Assembly: GCA_029959545.1 (NCBI GenBank)
Contig: JASCPH010000023.1
Location: 1-45,391, forward strand
DNA length: 45,391 bases
Source: Microbacteriaceae bacterium PS02066
GTDB lineage: Bacteria > Actinomycetota > Actinomycetes > Actinomycetales > Microbacteriaceae
Direction: 5' to 3'
Shown here: positions 1 through 7,706 of the stretch, in pieces
How positions within the stretch are numbered: the stretch's first letter is position 1
Layout: each line of letters begins with the position of its first letter
Notes under the pieces: generated by a model
What the model was told of the DNA's origin: nothing
The model's input: only the letters and a program-made list of their open reading frames with translations
Database searches by the model: none
Program-made: the position numbers and the translations under genes

Positions 1-22
1 ACTACATCCCGCGCTGACTCCC

Positions 23-100
23 GTTTCGTCTCGCTCCGCTCGCTCAACGACCGGAAGCCGCACCGGTCGTTGAGCGACGAGCGCAGCGAGGAGACGAAAC
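23..100. repeat. REP-like asymmetric inverted repeat, copy 1
   Basis: A 32-nt left arm (23-54, beginning GTTTCGTCTCGCTCCGCTCG) faces a 38-nt right arm (63-100) across an 8-nt loop. The arms agree over the outer 10 nt and over the inner stretch ending CAACGACCGG. The right arm carries about 6 extra bases in its middle. The same asymmetry recurs in the copies at 498 and 591, so this is a repeat family rather than a one-off terminator. What it does is not known from the sequence. Confidence 0.85.
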
Positions 101-178
101 GTCCGCAGCGGACTGTGGATGACCGTCGCGGCCTGTGGGAACAGCATCCGCGCACGACTGCGGGCCTAACGTCTGCAC

Positions 179-472
179 ATGCCCCACGTGTACATGCTCG
201 AATGCGCAGACGGCTCGCTGTACGTCGGCAGCACGGTCGATCTGGAACGCCGGCTCGCGCAGCATCAGAACGGTGCGGGCGCCGCCTACACACGACGGAG
301 GCTGCCCGTGCGGCTCTTCTGGAGTGCGGAGTTCGCACGCATCGATGAGGCATTCGGATGGGAGAAGCGCCTCCAGGGCTGGAGTCACGCGAAACGCCGC
401 GCCTTCGCCGAAGGCGGCCTGGACGCCGTCATCGGTTGGAGCGCCCGCTCGCGGCGGGCGGCTACAGAGTGA
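179..472 (+). CDS. GIY-YIG nuclease domain protein (UPF0213/YhbQ-like)
   Basis: The 97-residue protein is essentially one GIY-YIG domain. The hallmark core is VYMLECADGSLYVG at residues 4-17, followed by the conserved Arg region (LERRLAQHQNG) and the catalytic-Glu region (GWEKRLQGW). This matches the small single-domain UPF0213 family, whose members are thought to be DNA endonucleases of unclear cellular role. The start is ATG at 179; the segment before it has no clear Shine-Dalgarno. The gene stands alone, with a repeat copy ending 78 nt upstream and three more copies starting 25 nt downstream. The C-terminal 15 residues are Arg/Ser/Ala rich and probably disordered. The domain call is firm; the role is unknown. 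Confidence 0.88.
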   Translation: MPHVYMLECADGSLYVGSTVDLERRLAQHQNGAGAAYTRRRLPVRLFWSAEFARIDEAFGWEKRLQGWSHAKRRAFAEGGLDAVIGWSARSRRAATE

Positions 473-497
473 GGAGCGAGCCCGAGGCGCCCGCCGC

Positions 498-576
498 GTT
501 TCGTCTCGCTCCGCTCGCTCAACGACCGGAAGGACGCGCCGGTCGTTGAGCGACGAGCGCAGCGAGGAGACGAAAC
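498..576. repeat. REP-like asymmetric inverted repeat, copy 2
   Basis: The left arm (498-529) and right arm (539-576) are nearly identical to those of copy 1, with a 9-nt loop. It starts 25 nt after the GIY-YIG stop codon, so it could also end that transcript, although no T-tract follows. Confidence 0.85.
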
Positions 577-590
577 GGAACCCGCCCCGC

Positions 591-668
591 GTCTCGTCTC
601 GCTCCGCCCGCTCGACGACCAGAAGCTACCCCGGTCGTTGAGCGACGAGCGCAGCGAGGAGACGAAAC
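591..668. repeat. REP-like inverted repeat, copy 3 (diverged left arm)
   Basis: The right arm (631-668) matches copies 1 and 2. The left arm (591-620) carries several substitutions, for example GTCTCGTCTC for GTTTCGTCTC and CGACGACC for CAACGACC. It lies only 14 nt after copy 2, giving a tandem pair of hairpins. Confidence 0.8.
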
Positions 669-682
669 GGAATCCACGCCGT

Positions 683-711
683 GTTTCGACTCGCTCCGGT
701 TCAACGACCGG
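683..711. repeat. REP-like repeat, left-arm remnant
   Basis: A 29-nt version of the left arm with an internal deletion (GTTTCGACTCGCTCCGGTTC, then AACGACCGG). No right arm follows. It ends 11 nt before the stop codon of the SIP-domain gene on the minus strand. Confidence 0.7.
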
Positions 712-722
712 AGGGTGAGCGC

Positions 723-1187
723 TCAGGCGGTCGCGAGCCCGAAGCGCGCGGGCGTGTGGATGCGGGTGGCATCGATGCCACGGCGCTCCACGAGGTGGTC
801 GAAGATATCGGCGGTGCCGAGGTATCCCCCGAGCAGGGTGACCGCCGTGCCGCATCCGTCGTCGTCGCACAGCATCTCGTCGGCCCAGGCCACGACCGCC
901 CGGCTCAGCGCCTCACCCGGCGCGCACGAGCGTCCGGTACCGGGAGCACCGGAGCGGCTGTCGCGGGTCAACCACGTGATCGTCATGCGCGCCGGGACGC
1001 GGATCTCGGCGATGTGCGCCGCATCCGGAACCTCGACGAAGACTCGGCCGGTCGAACACATCGGCAGCGTCGCGAGCAGCATCTCGAGGTCGTCGAGGGA
1101 CGACTCGTCAGCGGTCACCAGGTGCTGCGCGCGGGCGTGCTTGGACGCACGGCACGCGTTCGCGTTGTGGACGTCGTTCTCGAGCAT
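723..1187 (-). CDS. Stand-alone SIP (siderophore-interacting) domain protein
   Basis: The 154-residue protein resembles the C-terminal NAD(P)H-binding half of siderophore-interacting reductases (ViuB/SIP family). It shows an N-terminal HLVTADESSLDDLEMLLATL segment, a following GRVFVEVPDAAH strand, and a later AWADEMLCDDDGCG region where the family usually has a W-E motif. Full-length SIP ferric-siderophore reductases are about 250-280 residues and carry an FAD-binding domain first; that half is absent here and not encoded upstream. The start is ATG at 1187, about 9 nt after a TATACT hexamer and behind a DtxR-like box, which fits iron-repressed expression. The exact activity without the FAD domain is uncertain. 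Confidence 0.7.
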   Translation of the reverse strand: MLENDVHNANACRASKHARAQHLVTADESSLDDLEMLLATLPMCSTGRVFVEVPDAAHIAEIRVPARMTITWLTRDSRSGAPGTGRSCAPGEALSRAVVAWADEMLCDDDGCGTAVTLLGGYLGTADIFDHLVERRGIDATRIHTPARFGLATA

Positions 1188-1196
1188 GATGAGGCG

Positions 1197-1233
1197 AGTA
1201 TACGCCCGCCAAGGAAGGTATGCCTCACCTTGG
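1197..1233 (-). promoter_or_regulatory. Probable DtxR/IdeR operator with -10 box for the SIP-domain gene
   Basis: Positions 1215-1231 form the inverted repeat AAGGT-N7-ACCTT, nested in CCAAGG-N13-CCTTGG (1209-1233). Read on the minus strand the core AGGTGAGGCATACCT matches 12 of 15 positions of the DtxR/IdeR consensus AGGTTAGGCTAACCT. A TATACT hexamer (1197-1202) sits just downstream, so the box would cover the -35 region. The iron link of the target gene supports the call. Confidence 0.75.
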
Positions 1234-1241
1234 GTGGATCG

Positions 1242-1961
1242 CTACGCGATGAGGATGCGGCGCAGCTCGACGAGCTCGGCGTCGCCGACGCCCGCGGCGG
1301 AGAGGTAGTCGCCAGCCGATCCGTACTGTGCTCGCAGCCGGCTCAGCAGAGCCCACATCACAGGAGCCGGTGACGCGGTGGCGAGTTCCACGGCATGGCG
1401 GGCCTCGGGGTGGGCCGCGCGCAACCATGCCACCACCTGACGGTTGCGCGCGGCGGGCAAGGATGCGGCGGTGCGCGCGTAGTCGGCAACGATCGCGTCC
1501 TCGTCGACACCCGCCGCCGCGAGGATCAGCGCGATCGAGACGCCGGTGCGGTCCTTGCCCACCGTGCAGTGCACGAGGACGGGCTGCGCCTCCACCACCG
1601 CGCGCACGACGGCGGCGAGCGCGGGTGCGGCGTCGTCGACGAGCCGGTCGTACATCTCGGTGAGACTCACGTCCTCGACGAAGAAGGATGCGACGGATCC
1701 GAGAAACAGCGGCACGCGCACGGTCTCCGGCGCATCCGCTCCGAGGAAGGTGGGATCGGTGCGCACCTCGTCGTCGTCGCGCAGGTCGACGATGCGCCGC
1801 AGGCCGAGCCCCGAGATGCGACGGCGGGCGCCTTCGTCCAGACGGGCGAGGTTGCCGGAGCGGAACAGTACGCCGCTGCGGGTCGTCCTCCCGCCCGCGG
1901 GGAGGCCGCCGATGTCGCGGAAGTTGACGGCTCCGGCGATGAGACCGCCGGGCTCGCTCAT
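1242..1961 (-). CDS. Protein-tyrosine phosphatase family protein (Tyr_phosphatase3-like)
   Basis: The 239-residue protein has the signature HCTVGKDRTGV (Cys132, Arg138), the CX5R loop of tyrosine/dual-specificity phosphatases, in the HCxxGKDRT form typical of the bacterial Tyr_phosphatase3 family (PTP/PtpB-like). The N-terminal NFRDIGGL motif (residues 13-20) is also typical. These enzymes use a phosphocysteine intermediate on phosphotyrosine, phosphoserine or lipid phosphates; the substrate cannot be told here. ATG at 1961 overlaps the stop codon of the AhpD-like gene by 4 nt (ATGA), so the two are probably translationally coupled. A longer in-frame extension upstream is arginine-rich nonsense that overlaps the AhpD-like gene and was rejected. 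Confidence 0.87.
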   Translation of the reverse strand: MSEPGGLIAGAVNFRDIGGLPAGGRTTRSGVLFRSGNLARLDEGARRRISGLGLRRIVDLRDDDEVRTDPTFLGADAPETVRVPLFLGSVASFFVEDVSLTEMYDRLVDDAAPALAAVVRAVVEAQPVLVHCTVGKDRTGVSIALILAAAGVDEDAIVADYARTAASLPAARNRQVVAWLRAAHPEARHAVELATASPAPVMWALLSRLRAQYGSAGDYLSAAGVGDAELVELRRILIA

Positions 1962-2434
1962 GCTGTCGGCGCGGTGCGCGGCGGCACCGGATACCGCCCG
2001 GCGATGGCGAGACGGTTGAAGGCGTTGATGGAGACGACGATCCAGCTCACGGCGACGTACTCGGCCTCGGAGAGAACGAAACCCACGCGGTCGTAGACCT
2101 CGTCGGAGACCCCCTCCTCGTGGATGAAGGTGAGCGACTCGGTGAGCTCCAGCGCAGCACGCTCGCGGTCGGTGAAGACGCCCGACTCTCGCCACGTCGG
2201 CAGCTGCGCGACGGTGTCGACGTCGAGACCCGCCTTCATGCCCCGGTCGAGGTGCACCCGCACGCAGTAGGCGCAGCCATTGAGCTGCGAGGCGTGCAGC
2301 TGCACGAGCTCCTTCAGCCGCGGCTCGACGCCGGCATCCGCCGCGAGCGCGCCCACCTGCTTCGCCATGGCGTCGATCGCCTGATAGACCTCCGGTGCCG
2401 CCTTCGACAGGTGCACGCGCCGCTGATCACCCAT
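1958..2434 (-). CDS. Carboxymuconolactone decarboxylase / AhpD-like protein
   Basis: The 158-residue protein has the AhpD core: QLHASQLNGCAYCVRVH contains the CxxC pair (Cys54, Cys57) followed by a His, the redox centre of alkylhydroperoxidase D-like proteins. The family acts in peroxide reduction or remains uncharacterised; small versions like this are usually annotated as carboxymuconolactone decarboxylase family. ATG at 2434 is preceded by a GGGTGGG stretch. A GTG three codons upstream (2443) is an alternative start. It is the first gene of a two-gene unit with the phosphatase. No partner peroxiredoxin is adjacent. Confidence 0.85.
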   Translation of the reverse strand: MGDQRRVHLSKAAPEVYQAIDAMAKQVGALAADAGVEPRLKELVQLHASQLNGCAYCVRVHLDRGMKAGLDVDTVAQLPTWRESGVFTDRERAALELTESLTFIHEEGVSDEVYDRVGFVLSEAEYVAVSWIVVSINAFNRLAIAGRYPVPPRTAPTA

Positions 2435-2518
2435 GCGGCCCACCCTACCCAGGGTGAAAGCCGCTCGGCACGGTTGCGGAATGAGACGATCGCGCGCCCG
2501 CTACCGGAGCGCGCGCCG

Positions 2519-2524
2519 TAGCAT
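2519..2524 (+). promoter_or_regulatory. -10 box for a leaderless alpha/beta hydrolase transcript
   Basis: TAGCAT ends exactly 6 nt before the GTG start at 2531, the spacing expected if transcription starts at the first base of the start codon. No Shine-Dalgarno is possible at this distance. Confidence 0.6.
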
Positions 2525-2530
2525 TCGGGG

Positions 2531-3457
2531 GTGACCGACGACGTTTTCGACGAGTTCTCCTTCCTGCCCGCCCAGGCCGAGAGCCTCGGACTCACAGGGC
2601 CGCTGCCCACGGCCGAACGGCGGAATCTGACGCTGCCGGACGGCAGGACCCTCTCCGCCCTCCGTTACGGCGACGAGACCCCGGTCGTGACGTTCCTCCA
2701 CGGCGCGGGCCTCAATGCGCACACCTGGGACACCACGATCCTCGCGCTGGGGCTTCCCGCGCTCTCGATCGACCTCGCCGGGCACGGTAACTCCTCCTGG
2801 CGCGACGATGCGCGGTACGTCGCACGCACGCTCGCCCAGGACGTGGTGCCCGCGCTCGAGGCCTGGACCGAAGTGCCGCAGGTGCTCGTGGGGCACTCCC
2901 TCGGCGCACTCACCGCGACCGCCGTGGCAGCGGAGCGTGGCGACCTCGTGCGCAGCCTCGTGCTCATCGACCTGACCCCCGGAGTGGATCCCGCTGCGGG
3001 TCCCGCGCAGATGCGTGCGTTCTTCGCGGGCCCCACGGACTGGGCCGACCGCGACGAGCTCGTCGACCGGGCGCTGTCGTTCGGGCTCGGCGGCTCACGC
3101 GAAGCCGCGACCCGTGGCGTGTATCTGAACTCGCGTGTGCGCCCCGACGGGCGCGTGGAGTGGAAGCACCACTTCGCCCACCTCGCGGCGGCGGCCGCAT
3201 CCGATCCCGGGGCTTCGGCGCCGGACGCCATGCGGGAGCTTCTCGCCGCGAGCGGATGGGACGACCTCGCCGCGGTACGCAGACCGATCACGCTCGTGCG
3301 CGGCGACGCGGGATACGTCACCGAAGCGGATGCGGAGGAGTTCCGCGCGCACCGTCCGGATGCCGATGTGATCGTCGTGCCCGCGCACCACAACGTGCAC
3401 GAGCAGATCCCGGATCAGCTCGCCGCCCTGCTGCATCGGATCGTCGATGCCGGATGA
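2531..3457 (+). CDS. Alpha/beta-fold hydrolase
   Basis: The 308-residue protein has the oxyanion motif FLHGAGLNAHTW (56-66), the DLAGHG motif (81-86) and the nucleophile elbow GHSLGAL with Ser123. A conserved His is expected in the VVPAHHNVHEQIPDQL segment (around 286-290), and the TLVRGDAGYV strand before it probably supplies the acid. This is the layout of epoxide hydrolase/esterase-like members of the superfamily; the substrate cannot be inferred. GTG is chosen as start because a -10-like hexamer lies 6 nt upstream and the N-terminus (MTDDVFDEF) is plausible. It is a single gene, divergent from the AhpD-like pair. Confidence 0.88.
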   Translation: MTDDVFDEFSFLPAQAESLGLTGPLPTAERRNLTLPDGRTLSALRYGDETPVVTFLHGAGLNAHTWDTTILALGLPALSIDLAGHGNSSWRDDARYVARTLAQDVVPALEAWTEVPQVLVGHSLGALTATAVAAERGDLVRSLVLIDLTPGVDPAAGPAQMRAFFAGPTDWADRDELVDRALSFGLGGSREAATRGVYLNSRVRPDGRVEWKHHFAHLAAAAASDPGASAPDAMRELLAASGWDDLAAVRRPITLVRGDAGYVTEADAEEFRAHRPDADVIVVPAHHNVHEQIPDQLAALLHRIVDAG

Positions 3458-3507
3458 CGCCGTCGAATTGTGACGTGATGCACGCTCCTGCATCCACGGC
3501 GGCGATC

Positions 3508-3513
3508 TAGGCT
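3508..3513 (+). promoter_or_regulatory. Putative -10 of the peptide-transport operon
   Basis: TAGGCT in the 115-nt gap between the hydrolase and the binding protein gene. It would give a leader of about 55 nt that ends in an AAGGA Shine-Dalgarno before ATG 3573. No convincing -35 was found. Confidence 0.45.
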
Positions 3514-3572
3514 GGTACACCGCACCGACCCCGTCCTCCCTCCATGCCCCGCGTCCGCGGAAAGGACCACCC

Positions 3573-5075
3573 ATGCATCGCCGAACGCCCCTCGCCCTCA
3601 CAGCGCTCGTGGCCGCCGCCGTTCTCTCCCTCTCCGCCTGCACGGCCTCGACGACGCCGACGCCGACGGGCTCTCCGGATGCGGACTCCTCCGTCGTCGT
3701 GCGGCTCGCGCTCGAGCCCACGAACCTCGACATCCGTCAGACCTCGGGCTCCGCGCTGGATCAGATCCTCATCGACAACCTGTACCAGGGCCTCGTCGCA
3801 CGCACGCCCGAGCAGGAGATCGTGCCGGCGCTCGCCAGCGACTGGACCGTTTCGGACGACCGCCTGACCTACACCTTCACGCTGCGCGAGGGCGTCACCT
3901 TCCACGACGGTCAGCCGTTGACCCCCGAGGACGTCGTCTCCTCGCTGACGCAGCACCGCGACAACGCGGGGTGGGTCGACGCCGCAACGCTCGCGAACGT
4001 CACGGGCGTGACGGCCGACGGCCAGAAGATCACGCTGACCCTCTCCCAGCCGGACTCGCAGCTGCTGTGGAACCTCAGCGGCCGCGCCGGCATCATCCTC
4101 AAGGAGGGCGACAGCGTCGATTATCAGACGGCGGCCAACGGCACCGGCCCCTTCACGCTCGAGCGCTGGACGCGCGGCGACAACATCACGTTCGCCCGCA
4201 ACCCCGCCTACTGGGGCACGCCCGCCAAGGCGGCGGAGGTCGTCTTCGACTACATCCCGGACAATCAAGCAGCCCTCAACGCCGCCCTCGCCGGCGAGGT
4301 CGACGTGGTGACGGGCTTCGATGCGAACCTGAAGACGCAGATCGAGACGAACGGCGACTTCTCGCTCGTCGTCGGCGACTCCACCGACAAGGGCACGCTC
4401 GCCTTCAACCAGACCTCCGGCCCGCTCGCCGACAAACGCGTGCGACAGGCCATCCGCCAGGCGATCGACCACGACGCCTTCGTCGAGGCGCTCGGCGCGG
4501 GCAAGACGATGTACGGCCCGATCCCGTCCCTCGACCCGGGATACGAAGACCTGTCGGAGGTCGCCCCGTACGACCCCGACGCCGCCGAGAAGCTCCTCGC
4601 CGACGCCGGCGCCTCGGACACGACGCTGACGCTCACGATCCCCTCCTTCTATCCGGCGACGATCTCGCAGCTGCTCGTCTCGGATCTGAATGCCGTCGGC
4701 ATCACCCTGAAGGTCGACTCGGTGGACTTCCCGACCTGGCTGAACGACGTCTACAAGAACCACGACTACGAGTTGAGCTTCGTGCTGCACACCGAGGCGC
4801 GCGACTTCATCAACTGGACGAACCCGCAGTACTACTTCACCTACGACAACCCCCAGGTCACCGAGCTCTACGCGCAGGCGCGCGCGGCCACGACCGATGA
4901 GGCGGCGGCGGAACTTCTCGCTCAGGCGGCACGCATCGTCTCCGACGATGCAGGCGCGGACTGGCTGTACAACGGAGCCAGCGTGGTCGCCGTCGGCACG
5001 AACGTGTCGGGCTTCCCCTCGGTCAACGTCAACGAGCGGCTCAACGTGACCGAGCTCGGCAAGAGCGACGGGTGA
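3573..5075 (+). CDS. Peptide ABC transporter substrate-binding lipoprotein
   Basis: The 500-residue protein begins with a lipoprotein signal (basic n-region, hydrophobic core, lipobox LSAC with Cys23) and a Thr/Pro/Ser-rich linker. The mature part is a family 5 solute-binding protein (DppA/OppA type): VVRLALEPTNLDIRQ at the first strand, the signature-like DQILIDNLYQGLV, LREGVTFHDGQPLTPEDVV, and the GPFTLERW and NPAYWGTPAK segments. It should capture di- or oligopeptides outside the membrane and hand them to the permeases below. ATG follows a good AAGGA site. The stop codon overlaps the next start (GTGA), and all five genes of the unit are coupled in this way. Confidence 0.93.
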   Translation: MHRRTPLALTALVAAAVLSLSACTASTTPTPTGSPDADSSVVVRLALEPTNLDIRQTSGSALDQILIDNLYQGLVARTPEQEIVPALASDWTVSDDRLTYTFTLREGVTFHDGQPLTPEDVVSSLTQHRDNAGWVDAATLANVTGVTADGQKITLTLSQPDSQLLWNLSGRAGIILKEGDSVDYQTAANGTGPFTLERWTRGDNITFARNPAYWGTPAKAAEVVFDYIPDNQAALNAALAGEVDVVTGFDANLKTQIETNGDFSLVVGDSTDKGTLAFNQTSGPLADKRVRQAIRQAIDHDAFVEALGAGKTMYGPIPSLDPGYEDLSEVAPYDPDAAEKLLADAGASDTTLTLTIPSFYPATISQLLVSDLNAVGITLKVDSVDFPTWLNDVYKNHDYELSFVLHTEARDFINWTNPQYYFTYDNPQVTELYAQARAATTDEAAAELLAQAARIVSDDAGADWLYNGASVVAVGTNVSGFPSVNVNERLNVTELGKSDG

Positions 5076-6025
5076 TCCGATACGCGCTGATGCGACTGGC
5101 CCTGCTCGCTGCGGGGCTGGTCGTGGCCAGCGTGATCATCTTCTTCACCTTGCGCATCCTGCCGGGCGATGTCTCGCAGCTGATCGGCGGCACGAACTCC
5201 ACGCCGGCGCAGATCGCCGCCATCCGTGACCGACTGAATCTCGATGCGCCTCTTGCCACGCAGTACCTCGACTGGATCGGCGGCGTGCTGCGCGGCGACC
5301 TCGGCACCTCGCTGCTGACCGGAACGCCCGTGTCCGCGGAGCTCGCCGAGAAGGCGCAGGTCACCCTTCCGCTCGGCGGACTCTCGCTCATCATCGCGCT
5401 GCTGTTCGCCGGCCCCCTCGGCGTCGTCTCCGCGCTGCGGCGCTCACGGCTGGGTGGCACTGTCATCGGCGTGGGCGCTCAGACGCTCGCGGCGGTCCCC
5501 GTGGTATGGGCCGGGATGATGCTCGTGGTCGTGTTCGCGGTCTGGTGGGGTGTGCTTCCGGCGCAGGGCTTTCCCCGCGACGGCTGGAGCGATCCGGGGG
5601 CGGCGCTTCGTTCGCTCGTGCTGCCGGCATTGACGATCGGCATCGTGGAGGGCGCGATGCTTCTGAGATTCGTGCGCAGCGCCACGCTGCAGGCCATGGG
5701 ACAGGACTACGTGCGGACAGCCGCCTCGCAGGGCCTCACCCGCACCCGGGCACTCGTCCAGCACGGGCTCCCGGGCGTCGGTCTGTCCGTGGTGACGGTG
5801 CTGGGACTGCAGGTCGCGGGCATCATCGTGGGCGCCGTGGTGATCGAGCAGCTGTTCTCGCTGCCCGGCGTCGGACGGATGCTGGTGCGCGACGTGTCTG
5901 CGCGCGACCTGCCGATGGTGCAGGGCGAGCTGCTCGCTCTCACGGCTTTCGTGCTGGTGGTCGGCTTCATCGTCGATCTCGTGCACCGCGCGATCGATCC
6001 GCGTCAGAGGGAGTCTGCGGCATGA
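5072..6025 (+). CDS. Peptide ABC transporter permease, DppB-like
   Basis: The 317-residue membrane protein has about six hydrophobic segments, an N-terminal TM followed by a periplasmic-type loop (LPGDVSQLIGGTNSTPAQI), and the permease EAA-loop region RTAASQGLTRTRALVQHGLP near residues 212-231, which contacts the ATPase. This is the BPD_transp_1 layout of DppB/OppB subunits. GTG at 5072 overlaps the binding-protein stop by 4 nt. It forms the heterodimeric channel with the next gene product. Confidence 0.93.
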   Translation: MIRYALMRLALLAAGLVVASVIIFFTLRILPGDVSQLIGGTNSTPAQIAAIRDRLNLDAPLATQYLDWIGGVLRGDLGTSLLTGTPVSAELAEKAQVTLPLGGLSLIIALLFAGPLGVVSALRRSRLGGTVIGVGAQTLAAVPVVWAGMMLVVVFAVWWGVLPAQGFPRDGWSDPGAALRSLVLPALTIGIVEGAMLLRFVRSATLQAMGQDYVRTAASQGLTRTRALVQHGLPGVGLSVVTVLGLQVAGIIVGAVVIEQLFSLPGVGRMLVRDVSARDLPMVQGELLALTAFVLVVGFIVDLVHRAIDPRQRESAA

Positions 6026-6915
6026 GTGCTCCTCGCCGCTCGTGGTGGCGTCGGCTGCTGTCCGAGCCCGCCGGTGTCACCGGCGTGGTCATTGTCCTGA
6101 CCCTGCTGACGGTCGCCGCGCTTGCGACGTTCTGGACGCCATACGACCCGCAGGCCGCGGATGTGGCCGGTCGGTGGGCGGGGCCGAGCCCGGCGCATCT
6201 GCTCGGCACCGACGCGACCGGTCGAGACATCCTGAGCATCCTCATGGCGGGCTCGCGCACGACGGTCGCGGTGGCCGTCGGCGCTGGTGTCATCGCGACG
6301 ATCGTGGGGCTCTCGCTCGCCACGCTCGGCGCCCTCACCCACCGCTGGGTGCGGGAGTCCGTCGCGGTTCTCGTCGACATGCTCGTCGCCTTCCCTGTGC
6401 TCCTGATCGCCATGATGATCTCCGCGGTGTGGGGCGGATCGCTCGCCGTCGTCGTGTGGTCGGTGGGGATCGGCTTCGGTGTCAACATCGCCAGGGTGAG
6501 CCGACCGGAGCTGCGTCGGGTGCTGCACAGCGACTTCGTCGTGGCGGCGCGCGCGTCGGGCCTCTCCGGATGGCAGAACCTCACCCGGCACCTGCTGCCG
6601 AACGTGGCTCCCGTGTTCATCGTGCAGCTGTCCTGGTCGATGGCGGTCGCGGTGCTCGCCGAGGCGGGGCTCAGCTACCTGGGCTTCGGAGCGCCCGTGA
6701 CGGATCCGTCGTGGGGGGTGCTGCTGTCGCAGCTCCAGCAGTACCTGACCGTCTATCCGCTCTCGGTCCTCTGGCCCGGTCTCGCCATCACCGCCACCGT
6801 CCTCGGGTTCAACCTGCTCGGCGACGGACTCCGCGACGCCACCGACCCGACTTTGCGCACCCGCAGCGGGTCGGCCCGGCGTGCGCGCACCCATCTGCCG
6901 GAGGTCGTCGCATGA
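6022..6915 (+). CDS. Peptide ABC transporter permease, DppC-like
   Basis: The 297-residue protein has an N-terminal TM (GVVIVLTLLTVAALATFW), the family signature AHLLGTDATGRDILSILM (about residues 58-75), further TM segments and the EAA loop VAARASGLSGWQNLTRHLLP. The LGTDxxGRD motif identifies the DppC/OppC class. The start is ATG at 6022, overlapping the DppB stop by 4 nt; the upstream extension in the same frame is a shadow of dppB. It is the second half of the channel. Confidence 0.93.
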   Translation: MSAPRRSWWRRLLSEPAGVTGVVIVLTLLTVAALATFWTPYDPQAADVAGRWAGPSPAHLLGTDATGRDILSILMAGSRTTVAVAVGAGVIATIVGLSLATLGALTHRWVRESVAVLVDMLVAFPVLLIAMMISAVWGGSLAVVVWSVGIGFGVNIARVSRPELRRVLHSDFVVAARASGLSGWQNLTRHLLPNVAPVFIVQLSWSMAVAVLAEAGLSYLGFGAPVTDPSWGVLLSQLQQYLTVYPLSVLWPGLAITATVLGFNLLGDGLRDATDPTLRTRSGSARRARTHLPEVVA

Positions 6916-7706
6916 GCCTCGAGGTGACCGAGCTCGTCATCGAGATCGACGGCGTCCGCGTGGTCGACGGGCTCAGCTTCCACGTGGCCGACGGCGAGCG
7001 ACTCGGGATCATCGGCGAGTCCGGATCGGGCAAGTCGCTCACGGCGCTCGCAGTCCTGGGGCTGCTTCCCGAGGGAGCGACGGCGAGCGGCAGCATCCTC
7101 CTGAACGGCCGCGAGGTTATCGGCGCGCCCGAGCGGGAGCTCGCCCGCATCCGCGGTGACGAGGTGGGAATCGTGTTCCAGGAGCCGCAGAGCGCCTTGA
7201 ACCCCATCCGCACGGTCGGACGCCAGATCGCCGAGGCCCCCCGCATCCACCGGGGCCTCGGCCGCGCAGCACGGCGCGAAGTCGCCGTGGCCGGCGCCCG
7301 GCGCGTGGGACTTCCCGAGCCCGAACGCATCGTGGACCGCTACCCGCACCAGCTCTCGGGCGGACAGCGTCAGCGGGTGGCCATCGCCATGGCTCTCGCC
7401 CTGGATCCGGGGCTGCTCATCGCCGACGAGCCGACGACCGCGCTCGATGTGACGATCCAGGCGGAGATCCTCGCCCTGCTGCGCACACTCGTGACGGATG
7501 CGGGGATGTCGCTCGTGTTCATCACGCACGACCTCGCGGTGCTGGCGCAGATCGCGACGCAGGCCGTCGTGATGGACAGCGGCCGCATCGTCGAACAGGG
7601 CCCGGTGTCGACATTGCTGACCGCACCGCGTTCGGCGACGACCCAGGGACTGCTGCGCGACGCGCGGGCGACCCTGTGGCGGCCCGACGAGAAGGAGGAG
7701 CGATGA
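6912..7706 (+). CDS. Peptide ABC transporter ATPase, DppD-like
   Basis: The 264-residue ATPase has Walker A GESGSGKS (about 35-42), Q-loop [11 protein letters not shown], signature LSGGQRQR, Walker [13 protein letters not shown] and switch H-loop FITHDLAV. It drives import together with the following ATPase. It is shorter than typical DppD (about 320-330) because the C-terminal oligopeptide-transporter extension with its possible Fe-S cysteines is missing. ATG 6912 overlaps the dppC stop by 4 nt. Confidence 0.93.
   Translation: MSLEVTELVIEIDGVRVVDGLSFHVADGERLGIIGESGSGKSLTALAVLGLLPEGATASGSILLNGREVIGAPERELARIRGDEVGIVFQEPQSALNPIRTVGRQIAEAPRIHRGLGRAARREVAVAGARRVGLPEPERIVDRYPHQLSGGQRQRVAIAMALALDPGLLIADEPTTALDVTIQAEILALLRTLVTDAGMSLVFITHDLAVLAQIATQAVVMDSGRIVEQGPVSTLLTAPRSATTQGLLRDARATLWRPDEKEER

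Noticed and set aside
23..668. CRISPR array at the left edge
   Set aside because: Repeats are long inverted pairs with irregular, very short gaps rather than direct repeats with uniform spacers, and no cas genes are present.
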